Shown in pieces: positions 25,301 through 33,539 of a stretch of DNA of 64,000 nucleotides. Position numbers and translations under genes: made by a program. Where the stretch lies: positions 26,208-90,207 of the forward strand of contig JAZNEP010000049.1 in NCBI GenBank assembly GCA_045588655.1, in the 5' to 3' direction. The DNA comes from SVFI01 sp045588655 (GTDB lineage: Bacteria; Bacillota; Clostridia; Lachnospirales; Lachnospiraceae). The number at the start of each line of letters is the position of its first letter. The first letter of the stretch is position 1. Below the pieces are notes generated by a model. The model was not told the origin of the DNA, made no database searches, and worked only from the letters and a program-made list of their open reading frames with translations.

Positions 25301-25806
25301 CCTTTGCCAAAACACGCCTCATACTTGCGCGCACAATTCTTTGCTTCCTCTATCAATCCTTTCTCAATATATCGAGGCACCTCCCCCGCAAGGCAGGCTG
25401 AAAGTGCTATAATCCCATCGTGATACTGCTCCAAAACCTCCATATCAATACGCGGACGATAATAATACCCTTCCGTAAATCCTTTACTAACAATCTTCAT
25501 CAGATTCGCGTAACCAATATTGTTCTCAGCTAACAGTACCAGATGATGGTATCTCTCCTCACCACCGGTCGTTTCTTTATCAAAACGGGAATTCGGTGCC
25601 ACATATACTTCACATCCAAGAATCGGCTTAATCCCTATTTCTTTTGCTGCACGGTAAAAATCAATCACACCATACATAACTCCGTGGTCTGTGATTGCCA
25701 CTGAGTCCATACCAAGCTCTTTTACTCGTTTGACACATTCTTTTATTTTGTTTGAGCCGTCCAACAAACTGTATTCTGTATGGACATGAAGATGTGCAAA
25801 TGCCAT
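22357..25806 (-). CDS. dnaE: DNA polymerase III alpha subunit, DnaE type, 1149 residues
   Basis: This is a replicative DNA polymerase of the DnaE1-like class. It has an N-terminal PHP domain (HLHVHTEYSLLDG at residues 5–17), the polymerase palm with GPGRGSAAG and the catalytic PDIDIDF near residue 400, the fingers (GCIVYQEQVMQI), a helix-hairpin-helix region and a C-terminal OB fold near residues 975–1060. Length is normal. Clostridia usually have PolC as well; DnaE then works in lagging-strand priming and repair synthesis. The start follows AAAGGGAAATC. No neighbour is functionally linked. Confidence 0.97.
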   Translation of the reverse strand: MAFAHLHVHTEYSLLDGSNKIKECVKRVKELGMDSVAITDHGVMYGVIDFYRAAKEIGIKPILGCEVYVAPNSRFDKETTGGEERYHHLVLLAENNIGYANLMKIVSKGFTEGYYYRPRIDMEVLEQYHDGIIALSACLAGEVPRYIEKGLIEEAKNCARKYEACFGKGNYFLELQDHGIPEQQMVNQALLRISKELEIPLVATNDVHYTNEEDAPAHDILLCIQTGKVVTDENRMRYDGGQYFIKSEEQMKELFPYALQALENTQKIADRCNVEIEFGVTKLPHFDVPEGYDSWTYLNKLCLDGLKERYPEDDGTLKERLDYELSTIRDMGYVDYFLIVWDFINYAKENGIPVGPGRGSAAGAIVSYCLKITDIDPIKYSLLFERFLNPERVSMPDIDIDFCYERRQEVIDYVREKYGSDKVVQIVTFGTMAAKGVIRDVARAMDLPYAFADQIAKMVPNELNITLSRALLINPEFKTLYDTNEQVKELIDMCQKLEGLPRHTSMHAAGVVICQKPADEFVPLSRGSDGSITTQFTMTTIEELGLLKMDFLGLRTLTVIKDAVDLVKESQKIDLDINAIDYNDKKVLDFIGTGKTDGVFQLESAGMKSFMKELKPQSLEDVIAGISLYRPGPMDFIPKYIKGKNNRSEVTYSTPLLEPILAPTYGCIVYQEQVMQIVRELGGYTLGRSDLVRRAMSKKKQSVMEKEKANFVHGNLEENVPGCVSLGIPEAVADQIYEDMMDFAKYAFNKSHAACYAVVSYQTAYLKYYYPVEFMAALMTSVIDNSTKVTEYIMSCRSMGIDILPPDVNSGQARFSVQEGAIRFALTALKSVGRPVIEAIVKEREDRGTYTTLEDFITRTSEYDVNKRVIENLIKAGAFDSMPGTRKQLMSIYVSLVEHLVKDKKNNMAGQMSLFDLAQEEEKQAFEIPLPDVGEYTKEVMLAFEKEVVGVYISGHPLEEYKEFIEYRVSAKTSDFYLDEETNSTKVSDGSEVVIGGILMDKKIKYTKNDKIMAFLTIEDLYGSMEVIVFPRDYEKNSEKLVVDSKVFVKGRVQVEDEKDGKMIGSQIYRFEDVPRRMTVHFESKEEYMNCAAELDEMLSQSEGKDSVAIVCRKERVQKVLPANRNIHIEEKLLANLRERFGQEHVTVK

Positions 25807-25910
25807 GGCCGATTTCCCTTTCTTATCGTAATTTTTTCTCTTTCATTTATTGATTATTCCGAAAACAAGTATAACATGGAACAGAGGTCTAACGAAAGAG
25901 AAAAAGTTGA

Positions 25911-25942
25911 AAAAACCTCCGTCTCTTGTGCGAAACGGAGGT
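25911..25942 (-). terminator. Terminator of metK
   Basis: ACCTCCGT and ACGGAGGT form an 8-bp stem with a 12-base loop followed on the minus strand by six T. Confidence 0.88.
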
Positions 25943-25965
25943 ACTCTTTCAGTATGTTCATGTGA

Positions 25966-27153
25966 TTATAAACTATGTTTCAAATCATCCACTTTATCCA
26001 GTCTTTCCCATGGAAGGTCAATATCTGTACGACCAAAGTGTCCGTAAGCAGCTGTCTGCTTATAAATCGGTCTACGAAGATCTAACATTTTAATAATTCC
26101 GGCCGGTCTGAAATCAAAATTGTCTCGAACAATCTCAACCAATTTTTCATCGCTGACTGTTCCTGTACCGAAGGTATCTACCATGATAGAAGTCGGCTGT
26201 GCCACACCGATTGCATAAGAAAGCTGAATCTCACATTTTTTTGCAAGTCCTGCTGCTACTATATTCTTTGCTGCATATCTCGCTGCATAGGCTGCACTTC
26301 GATCCACTTTGGTGCAATCTTTTCCGGAGAAAGCTCCGCCGCCGTGACGAGCATATCCACCATACGTATCCACAATAATCTTACGTCCGGTCAGACCTGC
26401 ATCTCCATGTGGTCCGCCAATAACGAAACGTCCGGTCGGATTAATGAAATACTTGGTTTCATCATCGAGCAATTCTTTTGGCAGAATCGGATCAAACACA
26501 TATTTCTTGATATCCGCATGAATCTGCTCCTGTGATACATCCGGATCATGCTGTGTTGAAAGAACGACTGCCTCCAGTCTCATCGGCTTTCCATTTTCAT
26601 CATATTCTACGGATACCTGACTCTTACCATCCGGGCGAAGATACGGAAGCGTATCATCTTTACGCACTTTTGAAAGCTGAAGTGCGAGTTTATGTGCCAG
26701 ACTGATTGGATAAGGCATAAACTCCTCTGTCTCATCTGTTGCATAACCAAACATCATACCCTGATCGCCAGCTCCGATTGCTTCAATCTCTTCCTCTGAC
26801 ATCTTATTTTCTTTTGCTTCGAGTGCTTTATCTACTCCCATCGCAATATCTGCTGACTGTTTGTCAAGAGCGACCATAACTGCACAGGTATCTGCATCGA
26901 ACCCGATTTTTCCACGATTGTAACCAATTTCATTTACAGTTTCTCTTACAATTGTCGGAATATCCAGCTGTGCCTGTGTTGTGATTTCTCCTGTCACAAG
27001 TACAAATCCTGTACAACAGCATGTTTCACAAGCCACACGGCTCATCGGATCCTGTTCCATGCAAGCATCGAGGATCGCATCTGAAATGGCATCGCAGACT
27101 TTGTCAGGATGTCCTTCTGTTACTGATTCTGATGTAAATAATCTTTTTTCCAT
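25966..27153 (-). CDS. metK: S-adenosylmethionine synthetase, 395 residues
   Basis: It makes SAM from methionine and ATP. The N-terminal motif TEGHPDKVCDAISDAILDA is intact, GAGDQGMMFGYA near residue 116 is the family signature, and the phosphate loop GGGAFSGKDCTKVDRSAAYA stands near residue 260. Length matches the tetrameric bacterial enzyme. It is monocistronic, with a terminator behind and a SAM-I riboswitch in front, so its product shuts off its own transcription. Confidence 0.98.
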   Translation of the reverse strand: MEKRLFTSESVTEGHPDKVCDAISDAILDACMEQDPMSRVACETCCCTGFVLVTGEITTQAQLDIPTIVRETVNEIGYNRGKIGFDADTCAVMVALDKQSADIAMGVDKALEAKENKMSEEEIEAIGAGDQGMMFGYATDETEEFMPYPISLAHKLALQLSKVRKDDTLPYLRPDGKSQVSVEYDENGKPMRLEAVVLSTQHDPDVSQEQIHADIKKYVFDPILPKELLDDETKYFINPTGRFVIGGPHGDAGLTGRKIIVDTYGGYARHGGGAFSGKDCTKVDRSAAYAARYAAKNIVAAGLAKKCEIQLSYAIGVAQPTSIMVDTFGTGTVSDEKLVEIVRDNFDFRPAGIIKMLDLRRPIYKQTAAYGHFGRTDIDLPWERLDKVDDLKHSL

Positions 27154-27205
27154 TTTTCCTCCTTTGAACGTCTCTGGATTTCTATCCCTTTCGCGCGTTT
27201 TGCAT

Positions 27206-27238
27206 AAAAAAATCCACTTGAACTAAAGAACAAGCGGA
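27206..27238 (-). terminator. Expression-platform terminator of the SAM riboswitch
   Basis: On the minus strand CCGCTTG.. and ..CAAGTGG form the stem, followed by seven T, directly after the aptamer and about 50 bases before metK. It would form when SAM is bound. Confidence 0.85.
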
Positions 27239-27254
27239 CGGTCTTCCGGTGAAG

Positions 27255-27356
27255 ATCCTCTTATTGTTCGATCATTCGCTCAGGTTGGCACCTTCCCTTT
27301 CGGGGGTTGCCGTGGCTTCACAGGTCCTATGTACCTCCACCACTCTGAATAAGAGA
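27255..27356 (-). promoter_or_regulatory. SAM-I (S-box) riboswitch aptamer controlling metK
   Basis: On the minus strand the S-box landmarks appear in order: CTCTTATTCAGAGTGGTGGA at the 5' side, GACCTGTGAAGCC, CGGCAACC, GGTGCCAA, and the closing AATAAGAG that pairs with the 5' CTCTTATT to form the P1 helix. The gene it precedes, metK, is a standard S-box target. SAM binding should favour the downstream terminator. Confidence 0.96.
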
Positions 27357-27388
27357 CTTTCTAAACATTATTACATTTTAACATTTCC

Positions 27389-27417
27389 AATATAACGCTT
27401 TTCCATCTCTTCGTCAA
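27389..27417 (-). promoter_or_regulatory. Promoter of metK
   Basis: TTGACG, 17 bases and TATATT on the minus strand, placing the transcription start about 25 bases before the riboswitch. Confidence 0.7.
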
Positions 27418-27435
27418 TACATACCATAGTATTCA

Positions 27436-27464
27436 TTGACATTATTCTATAAAAAAATTATAAT
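27436..27464 (+). promoter_or_regulatory. Consensus sigma-A promoter of the HD-GYP gene
   Basis: TTGACA, 17 bases and TATAAT, a perfect match, 40 bases before the start codon at 27505. It is back to back with the metK promoter. Confidence 0.85.
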
Positions 27465-27504
27465 TTTTAATATAGTAGTGTTTTTTTCAGGAGATGGGAT
27501 TTAG

Positions 27505-28596
27505 ATGAAGAGAGTTAGTGTGGCCAATTTAGTCCCGGGTATGATCACCGCGGAAGATGTATATACATACGGTAATCAGCTTATCATTCCGAAGCACACC
27601 ATTCTGAATGACAAAGCAATCACTCGACTGGAATTTTATTCTATCATGAGTGTTCGTGTAGAAGATCAGCCAGCCGAGCTTCCTGAGCCTGCCATTTTAC
27701 CAAGGGATGCGGACCAGTCCATTCCATATTCACAGCTGATTCAATCCAGCCCGGAATTCAAAAAATTTAAAGAAGACTACGATGAGTCGGTAAATGAATT
27801 TAAAAACAGCATAAACGAAATCGTTGAAAAAGGAAGTGAAATCGATGTCCAGAAGGTCCTTGAGGACACCATGGATCTCTTCCATACAGACGGCAATACA
27901 TTCAGCTTTTTTAATATGCTTCAAAACATGCGTCAATATGATGATTTGACTTATGCCCACTGCATTAATGTGGCGCTAATCAGTAATATTCTGGCCGGTT
28001 GGCTTCGACTACCGAAAGAGGATATTGAAATGGCTACTTTGTGTGGACTTTTCCACGATATCGGTAAGCTCGCCATCCCGGATCAAATTATCAAAAAACC
28101 TGCCAAATTGACTGACGAAGAATATGCGATTGTCAAAAAGCATACGATTGAAGGATATAATATACTAAAAAATCAAAACATCCATGACCACATCAAAAAT
28201 ACAGCTCTCATGCACCACGAGCGATGTGACGGAACCGGTTATCCTTTGGGTATCGCTGCAGACCGCATTGATAAATTTGCAAAGATTATTTCTATCGCGG
28301 ATGTGTATGATGCCATGACAGCTGCACGCGTTTATCGCGGCCCGCTTTGTCCGTTTTCGGTAATTGAGATTTTTGAAAAAGAAGGCTTACAAAAATATGA
28401 AACAGAATATATTCTCTGTTTCCTTGAAAATGTGGTTCTTACCTACATGAATAATCGTGTTCGCCTCAGTAATGGATTAGAAGGTGATATTGTTTATATC
28501 AATCGCCAGATTCTTTCAAAACCAATGATTAAGTGCGGTGATGAGTTCATAGATTTATCTATCAACAAAGAACTTGTCATTTCGGAAATCATTTAA
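27505..28596 (+). CDS. HD-GYP domain protein, putative cyclic-di-GMP phosphodiesterase, 363 residues
   Basis: The HD-GYP domain breaks down cyclic di-GMP. The HD motif HDIGK stands at residues 183–187 and the GYP motif in HHERCDGTGYP ends near 246; upstream metal ligands (HCIN near residue 152) and KHT, HHE are kept, so activity is plausible. The first 140 residues form a domain that begins MKRVSVANLVPGMITAEDVY, common in Firmicute HD-GYP proteins, with no membrane segment. The C-terminal 60 residues are beta-rich. It has a consensus promoter and stands alone. Confidence 0.92.
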   Translation: MKRVSVANLVPGMITAEDVYTYGNQLIIPKHTILNDKAITRLEFYSIMSVRVEDQPAELPEPAILPRDADQSIPYSQLIQSSPEFKKFKEDYDESVNEFKNSINEIVEKGSEIDVQKVLEDTMDLFHTDGNTFSFFNMLQNMRQYDDLTYAHCINVALISNILAGWLRLPKEDIEMATLCGLFHDIGKLAIPDQIIKKPAKLTDEEYAIVKKHTIEGYNILKNQNIHDHIKNTALMHHERCDGTGYPLGIAADRIDKFAKIISIADVYDAMTAARVYRGPLCPFSVIEIFEKEGLQKYETEYILCFLENVVLTYMNNRVRLSNGLEGDIVYINRQILSKPMIKCGDEFIDLSINKELVISEII

Positions 28597-28648
28597 TCTG
28601 TTCCTTTGATCCGAGGACGGATATTCATAAACTTTTAGCGACTATCAT

Positions 28649-28688
28649 AAAAGCTGCCGATGCATTCGCAACGGCAGCTTATTCTTTT
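28649..28688. terminator. Bidirectional terminator between the HD-GYP gene and murA
   Basis: AAGCTGCCG (28651–28659) and CGGCAGCTT (28672–28680) form a perfect 9-bp stem between convergent genes, with T-rich flanks on the plus side. Confidence 0.8.
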
Positions 28689-28732
28689 ACTTTTCTTATT
28701 TGAATCCTATTTTTATCATCTATCTCGCAGAA

Positions 28733-30025
28733 TCAACCGACTCTCAATCTAAATTTCTGCAATTCTCTCTCGCTTTGCACCTTTTCAATTAATGCCCCAA
28801 GACCTCTTAGCTTCGCATCAAAATCTTCATATCCGCGTTCAATATAGACAATATCATCTACAATTGTAATTCCTTCCGCTGCCATGCCTGCTATGACAAG
28901 TGCAGCTCCGGCACGAAGATCCGGTGCATTGATATGAGCACCTGTATATTTTTCAACACCGTCAATGATTGCGGTATTACCTTCTACCTTTATCTCCGCT
29001 CCCATCTTGGCAAGCTCATCCACATACTTAAAGCGATTCTCAAAAATACTTTCCGTAACAATGCTTGTTCCTGCAGAAAGAGCAAGTGTCACTGCAATCT
29101 GCGGTTGCATATCCGTCGGAAATCCAGGATATGCGAGTGTCTTTACATGTGTATGTGTCAAAGGCTTAGCCGCAACGACCCTTACCTCGTCATCCGACTC
29201 TTTTATCTCACAACCTATCTCCATCAATTTTGCGCTGATAGATTCGAGATGCTTCGGAATCACATTTTTCACTGTGACATCACCTTTTGTCGCAGCGGCA
29301 GCAAACATAAATGTTCCGGCCTCAATCTGGTCCGGAATAACAGAATATTCGGTACGATGAAGCTTCTCGACACCTCGAATACGAATCACATCCGTACCTG
29401 CTCCTTTGATATTCGCTCCCATACTATTTAAAAAGTTAGCAAGATCTACCACGTGTGGTTCCTTTGCCGCATTTTCAATAATCGTCTGTCCTTCTGCAAG
29501 CGCAGCAGCCATCATCACATTAATCGTGGCTCCTACTGTAACCACATCCATGTAGATATGGCTTCCTACAAGCCTCTCCGCCTCAGCAATAATACGTCCA
29601 TGCGCAATACTTACTTTAGCTCCGAGCGCTTTAAATCCCTTAATATGCTGATCAATCGGACGACTTCCGATATTACATCCTCCCGGAAGTGCCACCTCAG
29701 CTCTTTTATACTTTCCAAGCATCGCTCCCAACAGATAATAAGAAGCTCTGATCTTTTTAATATAGTCATTTTCCACGACCAAATCATGAATCGTAGATGC
29801 GTTTATCTTTACCGTATGACGATCGACACGTTCTACGTGGGCCCCAATACTCTCAATTGCCTGCAAGAGCACATTCGTATCACGCACGTCGGGCATATTC
29901 TCAACTACAACCGTTTCATCCGTCATCGTGGCCGCAGCAAGAATCGCCAGTGCAGCATTTTTAGCACCGCCAATCTCTACTTCACCAACGAGCGGATTTC
30001 CACCCTTGATAACATACTGTTCCAT
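28733..30025 (-). CDS. murA: UDP-N-acetylglucosamine 1-carboxyvinyltransferase, 430 residues
   Basis: It performs the first committed step of peptidoglycan synthesis by adding enolpyruvate to UDP-GlcNAc. The substrate-binding GGAKNAAL lies at residues 19–26 and the catalytic Cys in PGGCNIGSRP near residue 116, so fosfomycin binding is expected. The start at 30025 follows GAGGTGTAAA. Firmicutes often carry a second copy; only this one is seen here. Confidence 0.97.
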   Translation of the reverse strand: MEQYVIKGGNPLVGEVEIGGAKNAALAILAAATMTDETVVVENMPDVRDTNVLLQAIESIGAHVERVDRHTVKINASTIHDLVVENDYIKKIRASYYLLGAMLGKYKRAEVALPGGCNIGSRPIDQHIKGFKALGAKVSIAHGRIIAEAERLVGSHIYMDVVTVGATINVMMAAALAEGQTIIENAAKEPHVVDLANFLNSMGANIKGAGTDVIRIRGVEKLHRTEYSVIPDQIEAGTFMFAAAATKGDVTVKNVIPKHLESISAKLMEIGCEIKESDDEVRVVAAKPLTHTHVKTLAYPGFPTDMQPQIAVTLALSAGTSIVTESIFENRFKYVDELAKMGAEIKVEGNTAIIDGVEKYTGAHINAPDLRAGAALVIAGMAAEGITIVDDIVYIERGYEDFDAKLRGLGALIEKVQSERELQKFRLRVG

Positions 30026-30066
30026 TTTACACCTCAAATTAGTGTTATTTTGTGTATACTTTACTT

Positions 30067-30096
30067 ATTATATACCATATCTATGGTTTTTGTAAA
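30067..30096 (-). promoter_or_regulatory. Promoter of murA
   Basis: TTTACA, 18 bases and TATAAT on the minus strand, about 40 bases before the murA start. Confidence 0.65.
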
Positions 30097-30110
30097 TCTG
30101 TTAATTACTG

Positions 30111-31691
30111 CTAATTTAGATAATTGAGCGGGTTTACCTGCGAACCGCCAATCAACATTTCAAAGTGAACATGCGGACCACTACTTCTTCCGGTATTTCC
30201 GGACAGCGCAATTCTCTCTCCCTGTGCCACCCTATCACCCGCTTTTACCAGCACTTTGGATAGATGCGCATATCTGGTCTGTCTGCCATCCGCATGGTTA
30301 ATATATACCACATAACCGTAACCACTTCCCCATCCGGCTCTCGCTACTGTACCTGCACTTGATGCAACTACGGTTGTTCCGATTGGTGTTGCCCAATCGA
30401 CACCTTTGTGATACGTAGAGGCCCCACGTACCGGTGCACTACGACGTCCAAACTGTGAAGAAAGTCGTCCTCCTGAAATTGGTTTAATATAAGTAGGCGG
30501 AATTTTTGTTCCTATTTCTATAATCTTCGGAACCGCAGCAATCGTCACTTCCTCTTTCAAAATCTCCGTGTCGATTTCTTTCTCGTTGTGATACGTCTTT
30601 ACTGCTGCTATTTTGTGGTGTCCTGCTGATGGTTGTTGGCGAACAACCGAATCGGTTGTATACCAATCATCATTATAAATATACTCTATTTCCGCTTCAT
30701 AGTCTTCCTCAATATAGATTTCCTCTTGTCTGTAAATAGCCAGTTCCGGTTCCGGAGCTGTAATAATCAATTCTTCTCCAACTCGAATCGTTGAATTTTC
30801 ATTTTCCAAGGAATCATTTAATTCAATAATTTTCTCGAGCGGTATATCGTTACTTAATGAAATCTCTGAAAGCGTGTCCCCGGATTGCACTTCGTATATT
30901 TTTTGTACATCCTGCAATTCGGTCACCAGATGGATTGCTTCCTCCAAAGGTGTAATCTCATCTTTGGTTAGGTACGACTCAACAATCTCTACTTTATCCT
31001 CATATGCGAGTTCTGTCAATCCATAATTAAAATCATCGAACGTCTTCTCTTTTGCAGCTTCGATACCCGACAGCATTTTCGTCAATTCCGCCGCTACACC
31101 GGCTTCGAGTTCTGCTTCCTTTTCCAGTGCCGTCTCCTGCTTCTTCTCTTCCTTACTCTCAGCTACCGCTGTCAGCACATTAATCTCTCTGTCCTGATCC
31201 GGTCCAAGTGCTACAATATATTCCCGAGACTGCTGGTACTTATCAAGCGCAGCCTGAAGCACCTCCTTAACCTCATCAATACTACTTACATTTACCATGA
31301 GCTGATTCACTTTGATGGTAAACGCCGGCTGTCTTGCTTCAACATGGTCTTTCTCCAAAACATCCTGCATGGACTTTAAAAGATCTTCTCTCTCCGTAAA
31401 CTGCTCAAAATATTCCTGACGACCACACACTTCCAATTCTGCCTTTGCAAAAAACAACGTTTCCTGTTGACTTGCAACGTTTCTTCTTGCTTCCCACAAC
31501 AGTTTATCCGCTTCTGCTTCTTCTGATACGGTACCAACCAACGTTCCGTTTAAGTAAATCTCAAATACATTGTCCCCGTCTTTTTCTATCTTTGTATAAG
31601 AAGGCAACAAAAAAAAGCTTACGATGAAAATCAAAGCAACTATCTTCAAATATGTAATTTTCATATGTCCAGTATACTTTGTTATCTTCAT
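30111..31691 (-). CDS. M23 peptidase with LysM domain, membrane-anchored, 526 residues
   Basis: One hydrophobic segment near residues 12–30 anchors or exports the protein. A coiled-coil-rich region of about 200 residues follows, then a LysM domain near residues 263–312 (YEVQSGDTLSEISLSNDIP) and the M23 domain from about 400, with zinc ligands in HKGVD (428) and HVHFE (505). It likely cuts peptidoglycan peptides or, if only binding, activates other hydrolases; the catalytic residues are intact. The start is uncertain: the ATG at 31691 has only a distant AAAGG, and the ATG nine codons later a weak GGA. It lies seven bases after the flavin reductase gene. Confidence 0.92.
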   Translation of the reverse strand: MKITKYTGHMKITYLKIVALIFIVSFFLLPSYTKIEKDGDNVFEIYLNGTLVGTVSEEAEADKLLWEARRNVASQQETLFFAKAELEVCGRQEYFEQFTEREDLLKSMQDVLEKDHVEARQPAFTIKVNQLMVNVSSIDEVKEVLQAALDKYQQSREYIVALGPDQDREINVLTAVAESKEEKKQETALEKEAELEAGVAAELTKMLSGIEAAKEKTFDDFNYGLTELAYEDKVEIVESYLTKDEITPLEEAIHLVTELQDVQKIYEVQSGDTLSEISLSNDIPLEKIIELNDSLENENSTIRVGEELIITAPEPELAIYRQEEIYIEEDYEAEIEYIYNDDWYTTDSVVRQQPSAGHHKIAAVKTYHNEKEIDTEILKEEVTIAAVPKIIEIGTKIPPTYIKPISGGRLSSQFGRRSAPVRGASTYHKGVDWATPIGTTVVASSAGTVARAGWGSGYGYVVYINHADGRQTRYAHLSKVLVKAGDRVAQGERIALSGNTGRSSGPHVHFEMLIGGSQVNPLNYLN

Positions 31692-31698
31692 GGATTAA

Positions 31699-32280
31699 TT
31701 ATTTACCTTTTGGGCTCTCCTGTTTTTTTACGCTATAACCAAATTTTCCGAGTGGCTCTCCCATTGAAAAATACGTTCCATGCGAATACGCAATAAGATC
31801 CGCCTTATCCAAATGAAATGTTTGTTTCTCATCCATATATGCATCATCTACGCTGACTGCGACCACTTCAGCAAGAAACATATCATGAGATCCAAGTTCC
31901 ATTCGTTGCTTTACTACACACTCAATGGCCACAGGGCTTTCCGCAATTCGCGGTGCACCCACTACCTTCCCCGGTAACGGTGTCAAATTCATTTCTTTAA
32001 ATTTATCCACATCCCTGCCACTTTTTACGCCGCAATAGTCGGTCGCATACACTAAATTCTCTGTTGTAAGATTGATGACAAACTCTCCTGTCTCACATAT
32101 CATTCCGTGTGAATAACGTTCTGGTCTTACCGAAATCGATACCATCGGCGGATTCGTACAGACAGTCCCTGCCCATGCAACGGTAAAAACATTTTGCTTT
32201 CCATTTTTATCTGCCACGCTGACCAGCACCGCCGGCAGCGGATATAACATATTTCCCGGCTTGAAATCTATTTTTGCCAT
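31699..32280 (-). CDS. Flavin reductase-like FMN-binding protein, 193 residues
   Basis: The split-barrel flavin-binding fold is seen from MAKIDFKPGNMLYPLPAVLVSV onward, split here as KPGNMLYPLPAVLVSV and NPPMVSISVRPERYS with a later GEFVINL. Members bind FMN and reduce flavin or act in two-component systems; this one is of the short stand-alone class with a Cys in YCGVKSGRD. The partner is not evident. The gene is followed closely by the M23 peptidase, but no functional link is known. Confidence 0.88.
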   Translation of the reverse strand: MAKIDFKPGNMLYPLPAVLVSVADKNGKQNVFTVAWAGTVCTNPPMVSISVRPERYSHGMICETGEFVINLTTENLVYATDYCGVKSGRDVDKFKEMNLTPLPGKVVGAPRIAESPVAIECVVKQRMELGSHDMFLAEVVAVSVDDAYMDEKQTFHLDKADLIAYSHGTYFSMGEPLGKFGYSVKKQESPKGK

Positions 32281-32314
32281 AATATTCGTTTTCTCCTGTT
32301 ATCTATCATAAATC

Positions 32315-33178
32315 CTAAAAAATCCCAAACATCTGCAGCAACTGCACTACCAAAGAAGCTCCCGATAGCAGAATTGCAAAGACAATCAGCCCCTTCGTTC
32401 CCTTGGTTTTTTCCATTTCTTTTTCTATCTGATCCATGTGATCATTCAAATCACGTGTTTTCGCACTAAGCTGCTCCATAAGCACAGCCTGCACATTTCG
32501 ATACACTTTCACATCTTCTTTATGCACATAATCTTCGATATGTTTCTGCACTTCATCCATATATAATCGGATATTTACAATCATTTCCTTGATTTGTTTC
32601 GCTGATTCCTGTTGCTCATTGACCTGATCTGTAAACACCTTTGACTGCTCTGTCATTTGTGCTGTAATCACATCTAAAACTGCTTTTTCTTCTTTCGCAT
32701 CTCTTATTTCTTCTGATAGAACCTGTTCCAGATTTCGGATTGCACTCTCCACAATACGATGATTGGTATCATTCCCAAGCTCCACGCGACTTAACATCGC
32801 CTCTACCTGGCTCAGCGAAGCTTCCAGACGATAAGCTGCATCTTCCACCGCCTTTTTGGTCTCCCCTGTGGTCTCATCCATTTTACCTGTAAGACGTAGC
32901 AAATCTTCCTGACTAAGTGCATTTTCATCGTTTTGAGGCAGTGCCTGTTGTGCTTCATATGACTCCAGCTGCTCAATGCTGCATGCTGCCATCTGGGATA
33001 CCTGCTCAGAAACTTCTATCGTCTTTAAATTCAGACGTCTGATTTCCTGCATAATTTTATCGTATTCATCCATTTGCTCTCTCAATCTTTGATTTTCTCT
33101 GGCTTCCGCCTCACCATTCGCCTGAATGATTTCACCCGCATTAAAACGTTTTGCCAGTTTGTCCATAAAATTATCCAT
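32315..33178 (-). CDS. Coiled-coil protein with C-terminal membrane anchor, 287 residues
   Basis: I do not recognise the family. Residues 1–260 are almost entirely helical with heptad patterns, rich in Gln, Glu and Lys; the last 22 residues (IVFAILLSGASLVVQLLQMF) form a membrane segment, so it is tail-anchored with the coiled coil inside the cell. Such layout suits a scaffold or an envelope-linked partner, but no motif is present. It has its own strong promoter and is preceded by a long leader-free region; the flavin reductase gene follows 34 bases later. Confidence 0.8.
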   Translation of the reverse strand: MDNFMDKLAKRFNAGEIIQANGEAEARENQRLREQMDEYDKIMQEIRRLNLKTIEVSEQVSQMAACSIEQLESYEAQQALPQNDENALSQEDLLRLTGKMDETTGETKKAVEDAAYRLEASLSQVEAMLSRVELGNDTNHRIVESAIRNLEQVLSEEIRDAKEEKAVLDVITAQMTEQSKVFTDQVNEQQESAKQIKEMIVNIRLYMDEVQKHIEDYVHKEDVKVYRNVQAVLMEQLSAKTRDLNDHMDQIEKEMEKTKGTKGLIVFAILLSGASLVVQLLQMFGIF

Positions 33179-33227
33179 GAAATCCCTCCGTTCTGTATCA
33201 CACGAAAATTTTTACGCATTCTAAAAT

Positions 33228-33256
33228 ATTGTATCACTATTCTTTGCGATTTACAA
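33228..33256 (-). promoter_or_regulatory. Promoter of the tail-anchored coiled-coil gene
   Basis: TTGTAA, 17 bases and TACAAT on the minus strand, 50 bases before the start at 33178. Confidence 0.75.
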
Positions 33257-33498
33257 CCGTCCCGTTTTTTGTGCATTTTTTATATTTTTTTCTACTATAC
33301 CACTTGCATTTTGTTCATATTTACCGATATTTCACACCGTGTTCATAGTTTATTCACATTTAACTGCTATACTTTAAATATCAAAAAACAGAGCCGAATT
33401 TCACTTTTGATAAATTTTTTCATAATAGCCGCGGAGCCGAAAGGTTTCGCGGCACTCCTCATTTTTAGGCCAATTATTTTAGGCGAGTAATATAAGAA
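33257..33498. other. Non-coding stretch with a GAAA-capped hairpin
   Basis: No ORF of note. On the plus strand an 11-bp hairpin with two G·U pairs and a GAAA tetraloop (33430–33455) is preceded by a TATACT box near 33370, and ATATCAAAA/TTTTGATA arms lie around 33378–33411. It may be a small structured RNA on the plus strand; nothing familiar. Confidence 0.35.
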
Positions 33499-33524
33499 AA
33501 AGTGCTGATGTTCATCAGCACTTT
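33499..33524 (-). terminator. Terminator of the small alarmone synthetase gene
   Basis: AAAGTGCTGATG and CATCAGCACTTT form a near-perfect stem followed by T on the minus strand. Confidence 0.85.
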
Positions 33525-33539
33525 CAACTTGTCTCATCA

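Noticed and set aside
29453..30127. 224-residue plus-strand open frame opposite murA
   Set aside because: It is the antisense shadow of murA, whose motifs are intact on the other strand.
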